DNA from: JAGFIY01 sp964499285
GTDB taxonomy: Bacteria; Bacteroidota; Ignavibacteria; Ignavibacteriales; Melioribacteraceae
Direction of reading: 5' to 3'
Assembly: GCA_964499285.1 (NCBI GenBank)
Contig: CAZCLA010000012.1
Coordinates: forward strand, 1-64,000
DNA: 64,000 nt
Below are positions 45,190-54,351 of the stretch, piece after piece. Position 1 is the stretch's first letter. The number at the start of each line of letters is the position of its first letter. The notes beneath the pieces were generated by a model. It saw only the letters and a program-made list of their open reading frames with translations. It was not told the DNA's origin and did not search any database. The translations under genes and the position numbers were made by a program.

Positions 45190-47806
45190 TATCCTTTTCA
45201 TTTTTATTTAATTTCTTCTTTAGTTCGCTAAGTTTGTTAAGAGCATCAAGAGGTGTAAGGTTATCAATGGGGATATCCGAAATTTCTTTACGAAGTTCGT
45301 CATCTTTATATTCAAATAGACTGATTTGAAAATCTCCATCGGCTGAGAATTTTTTCTTCTTTAATTTCTTTACTTCACTCGGTGTAAGCTCTTTGTCTTC
45401 GAGATTGAATAAAATTTCTTTGGCTCTTTTTGTTACAAACTCTGGTAATCCAGCCATCTGAGCTACTTGTATGCCGTAACTGTGATCGGCCCCTCCGGCG
45501 GAAACACGATGCAGGAAAATTACTCTGTCGTTAATTTCACGTACCTCAACCTTGAAGTTTTTTATTCGCGGAAAGATATCTGCCATTTCATTCAATTCAT
45601 GGTAGTGAGTTGCAAACAATGTTTTTGCCCGCGTCTTTGGATTTTCGTGTAGATATTCTGTTATTGCCCAAGCTATCGAAATTCCGTCAAAAGTGCTTGT
45701 GCCTCTGCCGACTTCATCAAGCAGAATTAAACTTCGTTTCGTCGCGTTGTTCAAAATGTTAGCAGCTTCCTGCATTTCAACAAGAAAAGTAGATTCACCT
45801 CCTATAATATTATCGCTTGCACCAACGCGGGTGAAGATGTTGTCAACAATTCCGATTACTGCAGAATCAGCCGGAACGAAAGATCCAATCTGTGCCAAAA
45901 GTACAATCAATCCAACTTGACGAAGATAAACTGATTTACCTGCCATATTTGGTCCGGTAATCAAAATTATCTGATTGTCGGAATTTGAGAGAAGTGTATT
46001 GTTTGGAGTAAATTTTTCGCCGGGTGGTAAAATTCTTTCAACAACCGGATGACGACCGTTTTTTATCTCGATTATTTCATCGTCATTTATTTTTGGACAC
46101 GTATAGTTATAATCATCAGCAGCCTCTGCAAGTGAAGTATAACAGTCTAGCATAGCAATTAGTTTTGCGTTTTCTTGAATTTCGGCCGTGGATTCGGCAA
46201 CTTGTGTTCTGACTCTATCGAAAAGACTTGACTCTAAATCTGCAATTGTTTCTTCTGCATTTAGAATTTTATCCTCATAAGTTTTTAGTTCGGGTGTAAT
46301 ATACCTTTCGCTGTTTACAAGTGTCTGTTTTCTAATATAGTCATCCGGGACTTTATTTTTGTGAGTATTGCTAATTTCGATATAATAGCCGAACACTTTA
46401 TTATAATTTACTTTAAGTGAGGGGATACCGGTTCTTTCTCTCTCCGTTCGCTGCAAATTTGCAATCCAGCCTTTTGCATTTGTAGATATGTCGCGAAGTT
46501 CATCCAATTCCGGGTTAAAGCCGCTGCGGATTATTCCTCCTTCGTTAAAACTGACAGGCGGATTTTCGACGATAGCTTCGTCAATGATTGTTACAACATT
46601 TTCCAGATCGTTAAACTTTTCGTTTATTGCAGTTAAAGTTTCTGATTGAGATTGGTCCAAAAGTTGTCTTATCAGAGGAATTTTTTTAAGCGAGGATTTT
46701 ATAGCAACCATTTCTCGCGGATTTGCTCTCGCATTGCACACTTTTGAAATCAGTCTTTCGAGATCTCCGATTTCTTTTAATTCCTCATTTATATTTTTTC
46801 TTAACTTTTTATTGTTAAAAAAATCTTTAATGCACTCTTGTCTCTTCAGTATTTGTTTTACATTTCTTAATGGTGCGGTTATCCATTTCTTAAGCATTCT
46901 TCCGCCCATAGCAGTTTCTGTTTTATCAAGAATTGAGATCAATGAGCCTTCGCGCACTCCATCCTGCATCGTGAAAATAATTTCAAGGTTTCTTTTTGTG
47001 GAAGGATCAAGTTGAAGAAAATCTTCACTGTTGTATCTCGAAATTTTGTTTATCTGCTTTAACCCGGATTTCTGTGTTTCTTTTACATAATTGAGAATTG
47101 TTCCCGCTGCGGATATCCCCAGCCTCATTTTTTCAATTCCGTATCCTTTTAATGATTTAGTTTGAAAGTGGTTAAGCAGCAGACTGTTAGCAAATTCGAA
47201 ATCGTAAAGCCAATCATCAATTTTTGTAACTCTAAGAGGTGAACTGAATTTTTCTATTTTAGATTCTATAATTTCTTTTTGACCTTTTGAGATAATTAGC
47301 TCCGAAGGTGCAAGAGAGGAAAGAAGCGACCAAATTTTAGATTGTATAGTATCCAAACAAAAGAATTCACCTGTCGAGATGTCGCAGAACGCTAGTCCGG
47401 CATTTTCGTTCTCAATTAATATCGACATAAGATAATTATTTTGTTTATGATCTAGCAGTTTGTCATTAAGCGATACTCCGGGAGTCACAACTTCAACTAC
47501 ATCCCTCTTTACTATTCCTTTTGCAAATCTTGGATTTTCTGTCTGCTCACAGACAGCAACTCTGAAACCTGCTTTAACAAGTTTAGGCAAATAAGTATCT
47601 ATCGCGTGATGTGGAAATCCAGCAAGTGGAACATTTTCTGCTTTACCGTTAGCACGTTTAGTTAAAGTAATTCCAAGAACTTTTGAGGCAGTTTTTGCAT
47701 CCTCGTCAAAAGTTTCGAAAAAGTCGCCGACTCGAAAAAGCAAAATCGTATCCGGATATTTTGCCTTTACGTCGTAATATTGTTTCATTAACGGTGTTTG
47801 TGTCAT
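45173..47806 (-). CDS. mutS: DNA mismatch repair protein MutS
   Basis: The 877-residue protein has every MutS domain: the mismatch-recognition loop FRVGDFFETFDEDA with the Phe-x-Glu wedge, the connector, lever and clamp regions, and a C-terminal ABC ATPase with Walker A GPNMAGKS, LDEVGRGTSTFDG and FATHYHEL. A short C-terminal tail carries the helix-turn-helix and dimer region. It detects mismatches and recruits MutL; no mutL is in the window. It is the first gene of a minus-strand run leading to aroF-tyrA. Confidence 0.98.
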   Translation of the reverse strand: MTQTPLMKQYYDVKAKYPDTILLFRVGDFFETFDEDAKTASKVLGITLTKRANGKAENVPLAGFPHHAIDTYLPKLVKAGFRVAVCEQTENPRFAKGIVKRDVVEVVTPGVSLNDKLLDHKQNNYLMSILIENENAGLAFCDISTGEFFCLDTIQSKIWSLLSSLAPSELIISKGQKEIIESKIEKFSSPLRVTKIDDWLYDFEFANSLLLNHFQTKSLKGYGIEKMRLGISAAGTILNYVKETQKSGLKQINKISRYNSEDFLQLDPSTKRNLEIIFTMQDGVREGSLISILDKTETAMGGRMLKKWITAPLRNVKQILKRQECIKDFFNNKKLRKNINEELKEIGDLERLISKVCNARANPREMVAIKSSLKKIPLIRQLLDQSQSETLTAINEKFNDLENVVTIIDEAIVENPPVSFNEGGIIRSGFNPELDELRDISTNAKGWIANLQRTERERTGIPSLKVNYNKVFGYYIEISNTHKNKVPDDYIRKQTLVNSERYITPELKTYEDKILNAEETIADLESSLFDRVRTQVAESTAEIQENAKLIAMLDCYTSLAEAADDYNYTCPKINDDEIIEIKNGRHPVVERILPPGEKFTPNNTLLSNSDNQIILITGPNMAGKSVYLRQVGLIVLLAQIGSFVPADSAVIGIVDNIFTRVGASDNIIGGESTFLVEMQEAANILNNATKRSLILLDEVGRGTSTFDGISIAWAITEYLHENPKTRAKTLFATHYHELNEMADIFPRIKNFKVEVREINDRVIFLHRVSAGGADHSYGIQVAQMAGLPEFVTKRAKEILFNLEDKELTPSEVKKLKKKKFSADGDFQISLFEYKDDELRKEISDIPIDNLTPLDALNKLSELKKKLNKNEKDNDETI

Positions 47807-48015
47807 AGAATCATTAAATTACAAACAAAAAATATACCTTAATAGGTATCTAATTTCAATTCAAGTGAGAACAGTCGAATACTTAGTACTTTAAGGAAAC
47901 ATAAGGAAATTAGACATTAAGCCGATGACAACTAAAAAATATTTGTTTAATAAGCTAAAAAGTTTATTTTACTTAAAATTTCTAAACAATATATAAATTA
48001 AAACATGAGGTAAGA

Positions 48016-48822
48016 ATGGATAATATTATAACACAGCTTGAGTATTATGCAAGTCAATATGGTATGAATCTGATATTTGCGATATTAATTCTTGTCGTAG
48101 GACTTTGGCTGGCAAAGGTTTTAACAAAGTCTTTATTGAAAACTCTCGACAAAAGAAATGTCGATCCCACTCTTTCGAAATTTGTAACCGCTCTAACAAG
48201 AATTGCATTGATAACCTTTGTTATTTTAGCTGCAATAAACAGAGTTGGAATACAAACTACGTCCTTTGTTGCAGTATTAGGTGCAGCGGCATTTGCAGTT
48301 GGCTTCGCTCTGCAGGGTTCTCTTTCAAATTTTGCATCGGGTGTTATGCTGATTATCTTCAGACCGATCAAGGTCGGTGATTTTATTGAAGGTGCAGGAC
48401 AGTCGGGAACAGTTGAAGAGGTCGGAATTTTTGTGACGGTTTTAAACACTCCTGATAACAAAGTTATTTATATACCAAACTCCAAATTGATGGGAGATTC
48501 AATAATCAACTACTCAGTAAAAGATAAAAGAAGGGTTGATATGGTATTTGGTATAAGTTACAGTGATGACATTGATAAAGCTAAAAAAGTTATTAACCAA
48601 ATTATTTCTAACGATCCGAGGATATTAAAAGATCCTGCTCCACAAATTGTTGTATCTGCTCTTGCAGACAGCAGTGTTAATTTTAATGTAAGACCTTGGG
48701 TAAATTCCTCTGATTATTGGGGAGTTTATTTTGACGTAACAGAGGCTATCAAAAAATCATTCGACGATCATGAACTATCAATTCCGTTTCCGCAGAGAGA
48801 CGTTTACATTCATCAATCATAA
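48016..48822 (+). CDS. Small-conductance mechanosensitive channel (MscS family)
   Basis: This 268-residue protein is close in length to E. coli MscS (286). It has three N-terminal membrane helices; the third, pore-lining helix carries the Ala/Gly pattern VLGAAAFAVGFALQGSLSNFASG. The beta domain follows with FRPIKVGDFIEGAGQSGTVEEVGIF and IYIPNSKLMGDSIINYS, then the alpha/beta cage domain. It releases solutes on hypo-osmotic shock. GAGG 5 bases before the ATG supports the start. Confidence 0.95.
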   Translation: MDNIITQLEYYASQYGMNLIFAILILVVGLWLAKVLTKSLLKTLDKRNVDPTLSKFVTALTRIALITFVILAAINRVGIQTTSFVAVLGAAAFAVGFALQGSLSNFASGVMLIIFRPIKVGDFIEGAGQSGTVEEVGIFVTVLNTPDNKVIYIPNSKLMGDSIINYSVKDKRRVDMVFGISYSDDIDKAKKVINQIISNDPRILKDPAPQIVVSALADSSVNFNVRPWVNSSDYWGVYFDVTEAIKKSFDDHELSIPFPQRDVYIHQS

Positions 48823-48837
48823 TATTAAGAGGATAGC

Positions 48838-49677
48838 ATGAAAAAAATAATTCTTTTTCTTGTGTTGTCTTCCGTAGCGGTTGCTGCTCAGGACCAAGTT
48901 CCGGCAGATACTTCCTATTGGAAAACATCAGGTGTTGTAGGTTTTAATATAAGCCAAGTTGCATTAAGTAATTGGGCGCAAGGTGGTGAGAACTCACTTG
49001 CATATAATCTTGTTGGAAATGGTACCGCGAAGTATGACGGGCCTTATTGGTTGTTCGATAATTCGCTCAAGATTTCCTATGGACGAACAAAATTAGGTGA
49101 TGATGACTTTAAGAATACCGACAACGAAATTTTTATGGATAATCTCCTTTCAAAAAAAATCGATTGGATTTTTGATCCCTACATAAGCAATACTGCAAGG
49201 ACGGTAATTGCAAGCGGCTATTCTTATGAAGCTGATACGAGTTTTCAAATTTCAAAGTTTTTTGATCCTGGTTATCTTAATCAAGGTGTCGGTTTAATTT
49301 ATGATAAAAATGAGTTCTTCAATGTAAGGTTGGGATTCGGTTTTAAAGAAACTTTTACAAGTGATTATAATTCTTATTCCGATGATCCCGAAACTGCGGA
49401 AGTAGAAAAATTTAAGTTCGAAACCGGTGTTGAGTTCGTCGCGAAAGCTCAGTATCCGCTGACAGAAATAATTAATCTTAAAAGTGAATTGTTCCTCTTC
49501 AGCACCTTTTCTGATATTGACATTTGGGATGTGAGATGGGATACAACAATAATGGCAAAACTAACCGATCTGATTAATGTTAACTTAAACGTGCTCTTAA
49601 TTTACGATAAGGACGAAACTGTAAAAACCCAGTTGAAAGAAGCTCTTCAGTTGGGAATTTCATACGATCTATTCTAA
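48838..49677 (+). CDS. DUF3078 outer-membrane protein
   Basis: This 279-residue protein has a signal peptide (residues 1-17, cleavage near AVAAQD) and the DUF3078 signature YWKTSGVVGFNISQVALSNWAQGGENSL. Amphipathic beta-strands run to the C terminus (QLGISYDLF), consistent with an outer-membrane barrel. Function is unknown. AGAGGATAGC precedes the ATG, and the gene follows mscS by 15 bases, so both may be cotranscribed. Confidence 0.88.
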   Translation: MKKIILFLVLSSVAVAAQDQVPADTSYWKTSGVVGFNISQVALSNWAQGGENSLAYNLVGNGTAKYDGPYWLFDNSLKISYGRTKLGDDDFKNTDNEIFMDNLLSKKIDWIFDPYISNTARTVIASGYSYEADTSFQISKFFDPGYLNQGVGLIYDKNEFFNVRLGFGFKETFTSDYNSYSDDPETAEVEKFKFETGVEFVAKAQYPLTEIINLKSELFLFSTFSDIDIWDVRWDTTIMAKLTDLINVNLNVLLIYDKDETVKTQLKEALQLGISYDLF

Positions 49678-49683
49678 AACTTA

Positions 49684-49702
49684 GGCTCCCATCTCGGGAG
49701 CC
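49684..49702 (+). terminator. Hairpin after the DUF3078 gene
   Basis: GGCTCCC and GGGAGCC form a perfect 7-bp GC-rich stem around ATCTC. The downstream tract CTTCCTATCTT is pyrimidine-rich but not a clean T run. Confidence 0.6.
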
Positions 49703-49783
49703 CTTCCTATCTTAACTCCGCAAATAAGTCTTAAAATAGCTATATTAAAAAATCAAATTCGAATATGATATGTTAGGCGATTA

Positions 49784-52700
49784 ATGAGAACAGAATTCAT
49801 TGCTTCTGAATTAAACTACCCGAAATATGAACTTCATATCGCGAGAGAAGTCAGGAAAAAATATAATTTTGATGACGACTTTTTCTCCATCACCGGCAGA
49901 GTAATCTTTGCGAATTTTGCAGCGGTAAGAAAATTTGTTCATCTTGTGAATACACACAGAAGTGATGATCAAAAATTAAATTCGGGCGAAATTAATTCCC
50001 TCGGTCTATTAGAAGAAATTTATCACTTTGTTTTGCGAGAGTACGAACAGAAACAGAATCCAGGTGTTTTTAAGCGGGCATTAAAAAAGCTTTACAATCA
50101 CTTTGGCGAAGAAAAAACGCAGGATATTTTATACGAATTTGTTTCTGTTTTTCCCCCGACGGATGTTTATAAAGGCAGGTTGTCAACTCTCGAATATCTG
50201 CAAAATTACTCAGGTGAAAAATCAAATTACGAAGTGACTCTGGAGGAGTTACTACTTTTTTATCTTTCAAATTTCAATCCGGCTGCAGAAAAAGTGAAAG
50301 AACTGATTGATGATTCTTATCTCACAAAAAAAGAAGAATATATTCAGTTAATAACCGAAACTGAAAAATTTTTTCAAAATGAAGAATCGATAGGTAAAAG
50401 CGGAAAAGATGTTTTTTCATTTCTCAAAACGCCGATTTTAATGAATCCAAAAGATCTTTATGCCCAACTGGGTTACGTCAAAGATCATTGGGGAATAATG
50501 TTAAGTCCAGATTATATGAATAAAATTTTATCCGGGTTCGATTTTGCAAAAGAAACCTATTTGACCGAAGAATCTTTCGGTGGAAAACCGCCTACTCCAG
50601 TGCCTGCTTACAAAGGTAAGATTGCTTTTTCGGATCATTTTATTTTGGGAAAATCTGCATTTAATTATGCCGAAGATATTAATGAAGTTTACGATGAACC
50701 TGAAAGATTTACCGCTGATATTGATTGGATGCCGAGTGTCGTTCTGCTTGCGAAAAATACGTATGTATGGCTTGATCAGCTTTCAAAAAAATACGAAAGA
50801 TCAATTACACGACTCGATCAAATACCTGATGAAGAACTTGATCTGCTTTCCAGTTGGGGATTTACCGGACTTTGGCTAATCGGCATTTGGGAAAGAAGCC
50901 GGGCTTCAAAGCGGATTAAGCATATAATGGGAAACATCGATGCAGTGGCTTCAGCATATTCGCTTTATGATTATGAAATTGCACACGATTTAGGCGGCGA
51001 AGAAGCTTACCAGAATCTTAATCATCGTGCAAAACAGCGCGGGATTAGATTAGCGAGTGATATGGTACCTAATCATACCGGAATTTATTCAAGATGGGTG
51101 ATCGAAAAACCGGATTATTTTATCCAGTCTGATTTCCCGCCATTTCCTAATTACAGCTTTACGGGAGAAAATTTATCCGAACATTCGGAATTCGATATTA
51201 GGATTGAAGACGGTTATTACCGAAGATCGGATGCAGCGGTTGTTTTTCGTTACATTGATAATCGAACGGGTAAAGTCAGGTATATCTATCATGGTAATGA
51301 TGGTACAAATATGCCCTGGAATGATACGGCTCAATTGGATATGCTAAAGAAGGAAGTGCGCGAGGCCGTTATTCAAAAGATAATGGATGTCGCACGAAGA
51401 TTTTCCATAATTCGATTTGATGCGGCAATGACGTTGACTAAAAGACATTATTCAAGATTGTGGTATCCGCAGCCTGGCAAAGGCGGGGACATTCCTTCCC
51501 GTGCCGATTATGCTCTTACAAAAAAACAATTTGATGAATTCTTTCCCGAAGAGTTTTGGAGAGAGGTAGTTGACAGAATTAATCACGAGATGCCCGAAAC
51601 ATTGCTACTTGCAGAAGCTTTCTGGCTTATGGAAGGATATTTTGTACGGTCGCTCGGTATGCATCGAGTTTACAACAGTGCTTTCATGCATATGATGATG
51701 AACGAAGAAAACGAAAAATATCGTGACCTTATAACTAACACTCTTGAATTCGAACCTGAGATTCTTAAAAGATATGTAAACTTTATGAGTAATCCGGACG
51801 AAGAAACTGCAATAAATCAGTTCGGTGCTGATGATAAATATTTTGGTGTTGCTTCATTAATGGTAACTTTACCCGGACTTCCTATGTTTGCCCATGGACA
51901 GGTCGAAGGCTATAATGAAAAATACGGAATGGAATATAAACGTGCTTATTATAATGAGCAGCCGAATCATTGGTTAATCGAAAAACATGAAAAATTAATT
52001 TTTCCGCTAATTAAGAAACGTTTCTTGTTCAGTCAGGTTGAAAATTTTTACTTCTACGATTTTTTGGATCATTTCGGGAATATAAACGAAAATGTCTTCG
52101 CCTATTCAAATTTTGCAAGAGGGGAAAGAGCGTTGATATTTTTCAACAACCGGTATGAGAAAGCTAAAGGCAGAATAAAATTTTCGACTCCCAAATTGGA
52201 TTCCAAGAATAAAAACCGCACATATAATTTATCACTTTCTGAGGCTCTTAACCTAAAAAGTGAATGGAATCATTTTTATATCTACACTGAACACTTTTCG
52301 GGACTCGAATTTTTAGTTGAAGGTTCTTCAATCAGCAGCAATGGATTTTATACTGAGTTAAACGGATTTCAAACTATGGTGTTCCTCGATTTTCGTGAAG
52401 TATATGATACATCAGGCAAGTATAGAAATTTATACAATAGACTAAACGGAAGTGGTGTTCCTTCCATCGAAAGAACTTTGCTTGAGATCGAATTTGAACA
52501 AATCCACCAATCGTTTGAGGAAATTTTAACTTCATCAGGTGTTAAAGAAATGATGCAGTGTTTAATGAATTCAAATTATGCGAATGACTGCACCAAACAA
52601 TTTTTGAAGAGGTTCGAATCTTTCTTAAATGTTATTGAAAAAGAATTAAAGGTTGAAGCCAGTGTTGAAACCGGATCTAACTTTATCTCGGAAAGATTAT

Positions 52701-53491
52701 TAAAGACTGCTGGGTTTAACTTTTTGTTGAATTCCGGGACTATTAAACCCAAAACCGAAGAGCAAATAAATATAATTCGAAGACTAAAGTTATCCGAGAC
52801 TTCAAATTATAGAACTAACTTCTTGATCTATTTTGTTCATCTTCTTTTAAATGCGTTGGAAAAATCACTTCTTGATGGTGGAAAAATAAATAAGAATAAT
52901 TTTATCGAAGAATTACTGCTTGAAATACCGGTTAAGAAAATCCTTCAAAGACTTGGAAGAGATTCCGACCTTTATTTTGAGATTGCACTTCTTAACGTAC
53001 TGATGAGGTTTGAAAATCTCATTGAAGATTCTCGGGAGAAACAACTTTCGTCAGAAAAAGCGAAGTCTAATTTTGAGACAAAAAATTTAATAGCAGCTTT
53101 GTTGGAAGACGATTATGTAAGAGCTGTTCTCGATGTGAATTATTATGATGAGGTTTGGTATTTCAGCAAAGAAAAATTTGAGGACTTAATAGAATGGCTG
53201 CTGACTATTCATTTGACCACAGTGCTTGAAGTGACAATCCATCACGATGATGAAGAAAATTTAGTAAGCGATGAAGAAGTTGAGCAAAGTAAGGTTGAAA
53301 AAAAAGAAGAGAATTTGAAAGATAATATCAGTGAACTGAATCTGAAGATTGAAAACCTTTCAACGGTAAAGTCTATGTTAAAAGATTACGAAGAACTTTT
53401 AAGGTTGAGTGTAAAATCAAAATATAATCTTGAAATGCTGTTAGAGATGATTAAGAAATCAACTTCCGAAAGCGGAAAAGAAACAGTCTGA
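49784..53491 (+). CDS. Large GH13 (alpha-amylase superfamily) protein with unassigned flanking domains
   Basis: The 1235-residue protein has no signal peptide, so it is probably cytoplasmic and acts on storage glucan or maltodextrin. GH13 regions: I DMVPNH (Asp426-His431); II IIRFDAAM (nucleophile Asp546); III LLLAEAFW (acid/base Glu611); IV FMSNPDEE (Asp672), where the usual NHD reads NPD. About 330 N-terminal residues, mostly helical, precede the barrel and about 350 C-terminal residues follow a beta-sandwich; the C terminus is helical and charged. I do not recognise either flank. The barrel segment LPGLPMFAHGQVEGY is typical of amylase relatives. The exact reaction (hydrolase, transferase or maltosyltransferase-like) is open. 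Confidence 0.85.
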   Translation: MRTEFIASELNYPKYELHIAREVRKKYNFDDDFFSITGRVIFANFAAVRKFVHLVNTHRSDDQKLNSGEINSLGLLEEIYHFVLREYEQKQNPGVFKRALKKLYNHFGEEKTQDILYEFVSVFPPTDVYKGRLSTLEYLQNYSGEKSNYEVTLEELLLFYLSNFNPAAEKVKELIDDSYLTKKEEYIQLITETEKFFQNEESIGKSGKDVFSFLKTPILMNPKDLYAQLGYVKDHWGIMLSPDYMNKILSGFDFAKETYLTEESFGGKPPTPVPAYKGKIAFSDHFILGKSAFNYAEDINEVYDEPERFTADIDWMPSVVLLAKNTYVWLDQLSKKYERSITRLDQIPDEELDLLSSWGFTGLWLIGIWERSRASKRIKHIMGNIDAVASAYSLYDYEIAHDLGGEEAYQNLNHRAKQRGIRLASDMVPNHTGIYSRWVIEKPDYFIQSDFPPFPNYSFTGENLSEHSEFDIRIEDGYYRRSDAAVVFRYIDNRTGKVRYIYHGNDGTNMPWNDTAQLDMLKKEVREAVIQKIMDVARRFSIIRFDAAMTLTKRHYSRLWYPQPGKGGDIPSRADYALTKKQFDEFFPEEFWREVVDRINHEMPETLLLAEAFWLMEGYFVRSLGMHRVYNSAFMHMMMNEENEKYRDLITNTLEFEPEILKRYVNFMSNPDEETAINQFGADDKYFGVASLMVTLPGLPMFAHGQVEGYNEKYGMEYKRAYYNEQPNHWLIEKHEKLIFPLIKKRFLFSQVENFYFYDFLDHFGNINENVFAYSNFARGERALIFFNNRYEKAKGRIKFSTPKLDSKNKNRTYNLSLSEALNLKSEWNHFYIYTEHFSGLEFLVEGSSISSNGFYTELNGFQTMVFLDFREVYDTSGKYRNLYNRLNGSGVPSIERTLLEIEFEQIHQSFEEILTSSGVKEMMQCLMNSNYANDCTKQFLKRFESFLNVIEKELKVEASVETGSNFISERLLKTAGFNFLLNSGTIKPKTEEQINIIRRLKLSETSNYRTNFLIYFVHLLLNALEKSLLDGGKINKNNFIEELLLEIPVKKILQRLGRDSDLYFEIALLNVLMRFENLIEDSREKQLSSEKAKSNFETKNLIAALLEDDYVRAVLDVNYYDEVWYFSKEKFEDLIEWLLTIHLTTVLEVTIHHDDEENLVSDEEVEQSKVEKKEENLKDNISELNLKIENLSTVKSMLKDYEELLRLSVKSKYNLEMLLEMIKKSTSESGKETV

Positions 53492-54347
53492 ACAAATTTG
53501 TTTCAATACTGATTTTTACTAGATCTGAATAATAGATTTTAGGATAGGCACATATATATAACGGTTTCCATCTCGGATTGAATTTATTTTTGAAATTAAA
53601 CAAACCTTTGTAATTATAATTTATACTCAAAATCCTTCCAAGCAGATGAATAAATTTTTCTTTCAGTATCAATGGCTGATTAACAATTAGCGGAACCTCT
53701 CCAAGACTAAAAATTTCAACACCTTCATCAATAAGTTTTTTGCTGACACCGTCAATTACTGCTTCCATTACACCAACCGGGGCACCCTTTCTTTTGATTA
53801 GAAGTTCAGTGTGATATTTCGTTTTCGAATTTCTCGAAATCGTAACTCCTCCGAGAAATTTTTTTAATTCATCCTCAAGTACAAACACTCTTATATTCTC
53901 GTTTAATTTAGTCTGAAAAAGGTGCCTTAGTTTTGGTCCTGAAGAATGACGAGAATTATTTAATAGTTCAAAAAACTTTGTTGTAGTATCTTCATTCACC
54001 TGATATTCAACGACTTTTCCTTTCTTTAAACCTCTTTTGATAAGTTCTTTTAGAGATTTCTTTCTATTACTATAATTCTTAAGATCAATTTCGGCTTCAA
54101 GTCCTGAATGAAGCGACTCAAATCCTTTTCTACGCATTAGTTCTTTCTGACTTTCATTCAATCCTCTAATCAACAGATCTTTATTTGTTAACTTATTCAG
54201 ATTATCGATGAAGGTTTCATTATTCTCAATGTGAAGCGAGGCAGAATATATCCAAGATCGTTTGTTAGATAATTTAAAATGTGAGATTGAATCTGCCTTA
54301 TGCTGAATCCAATTCCAGCTTAAAGGTAGATTAAGTTCTTCTTTCAT
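53451..54347 (-). CDS. Stand-alone phosphatidylglycerol lysyltransferase-type (MprF C-terminal, DUF2156) domain protein
   Basis: The 298-residue protein matches the cytosolic GNAT-like catalytic domain of MprF: FLGGVTISRNSKTKYHTELLIKR, then APVGVMEAVIDGVSKKLIDEGVEIFSLGEVPL, and the ending GLFNFKNKFNPRWKPLYICAYPK. No membrane flippase domain is present. MprF adds amino acids from aminoacyl-tRNA to phosphatidylglycerol; stand-alone members may aminoacylate other lipids or acceptors. The gene follows cydB by 4 bases, so it is coexpressed with the bd oxidase, and overlaps the convergent GH13 gene by 41 bases. Confidence 0.85.
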   Translation of the reverse strand: MKEELNLPLSWNWIQHKADSISHFKLSNKRSWIYSASLHIENNETFIDNLNKLTNKDLLIRGLNESQKELMRRKGFESLHSGLEAEIDLKNYSNRKKSLKELIKRGLKKGKVVEYQVNEDTTTKFFELLNNSRHSSGPKLRHLFQTKLNENIRVFVLEDELKKFLGGVTISRNSKTKYHTELLIKRKGAPVGVMEAVIDGVSKKLIDEGVEIFSLGEVPLIVNQPLILKEKFIHLLGRILSINYNYKGLFNFKNKFNPRWKPLYICAYPKIYYSDLVKISIETNLFRLFLFRFRKLIS

Positions 54348-54351
54348 TTTA

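Noticed and set aside
47834..47849. Inverted repeat ATACCT-TAAT-AGGTAT between mutS and mscS
   Set aside because: A 6-bp stem with a 4-base loop in AT-rich DNA is too weak to call an operator or terminator; nothing else is seen in this gap of about 210 bases.
48054..48461. 135-residue antisense ORF opposite mscS
   Set aside because: mscS is a clear family member in the other strand; the antisense frame has no signature.
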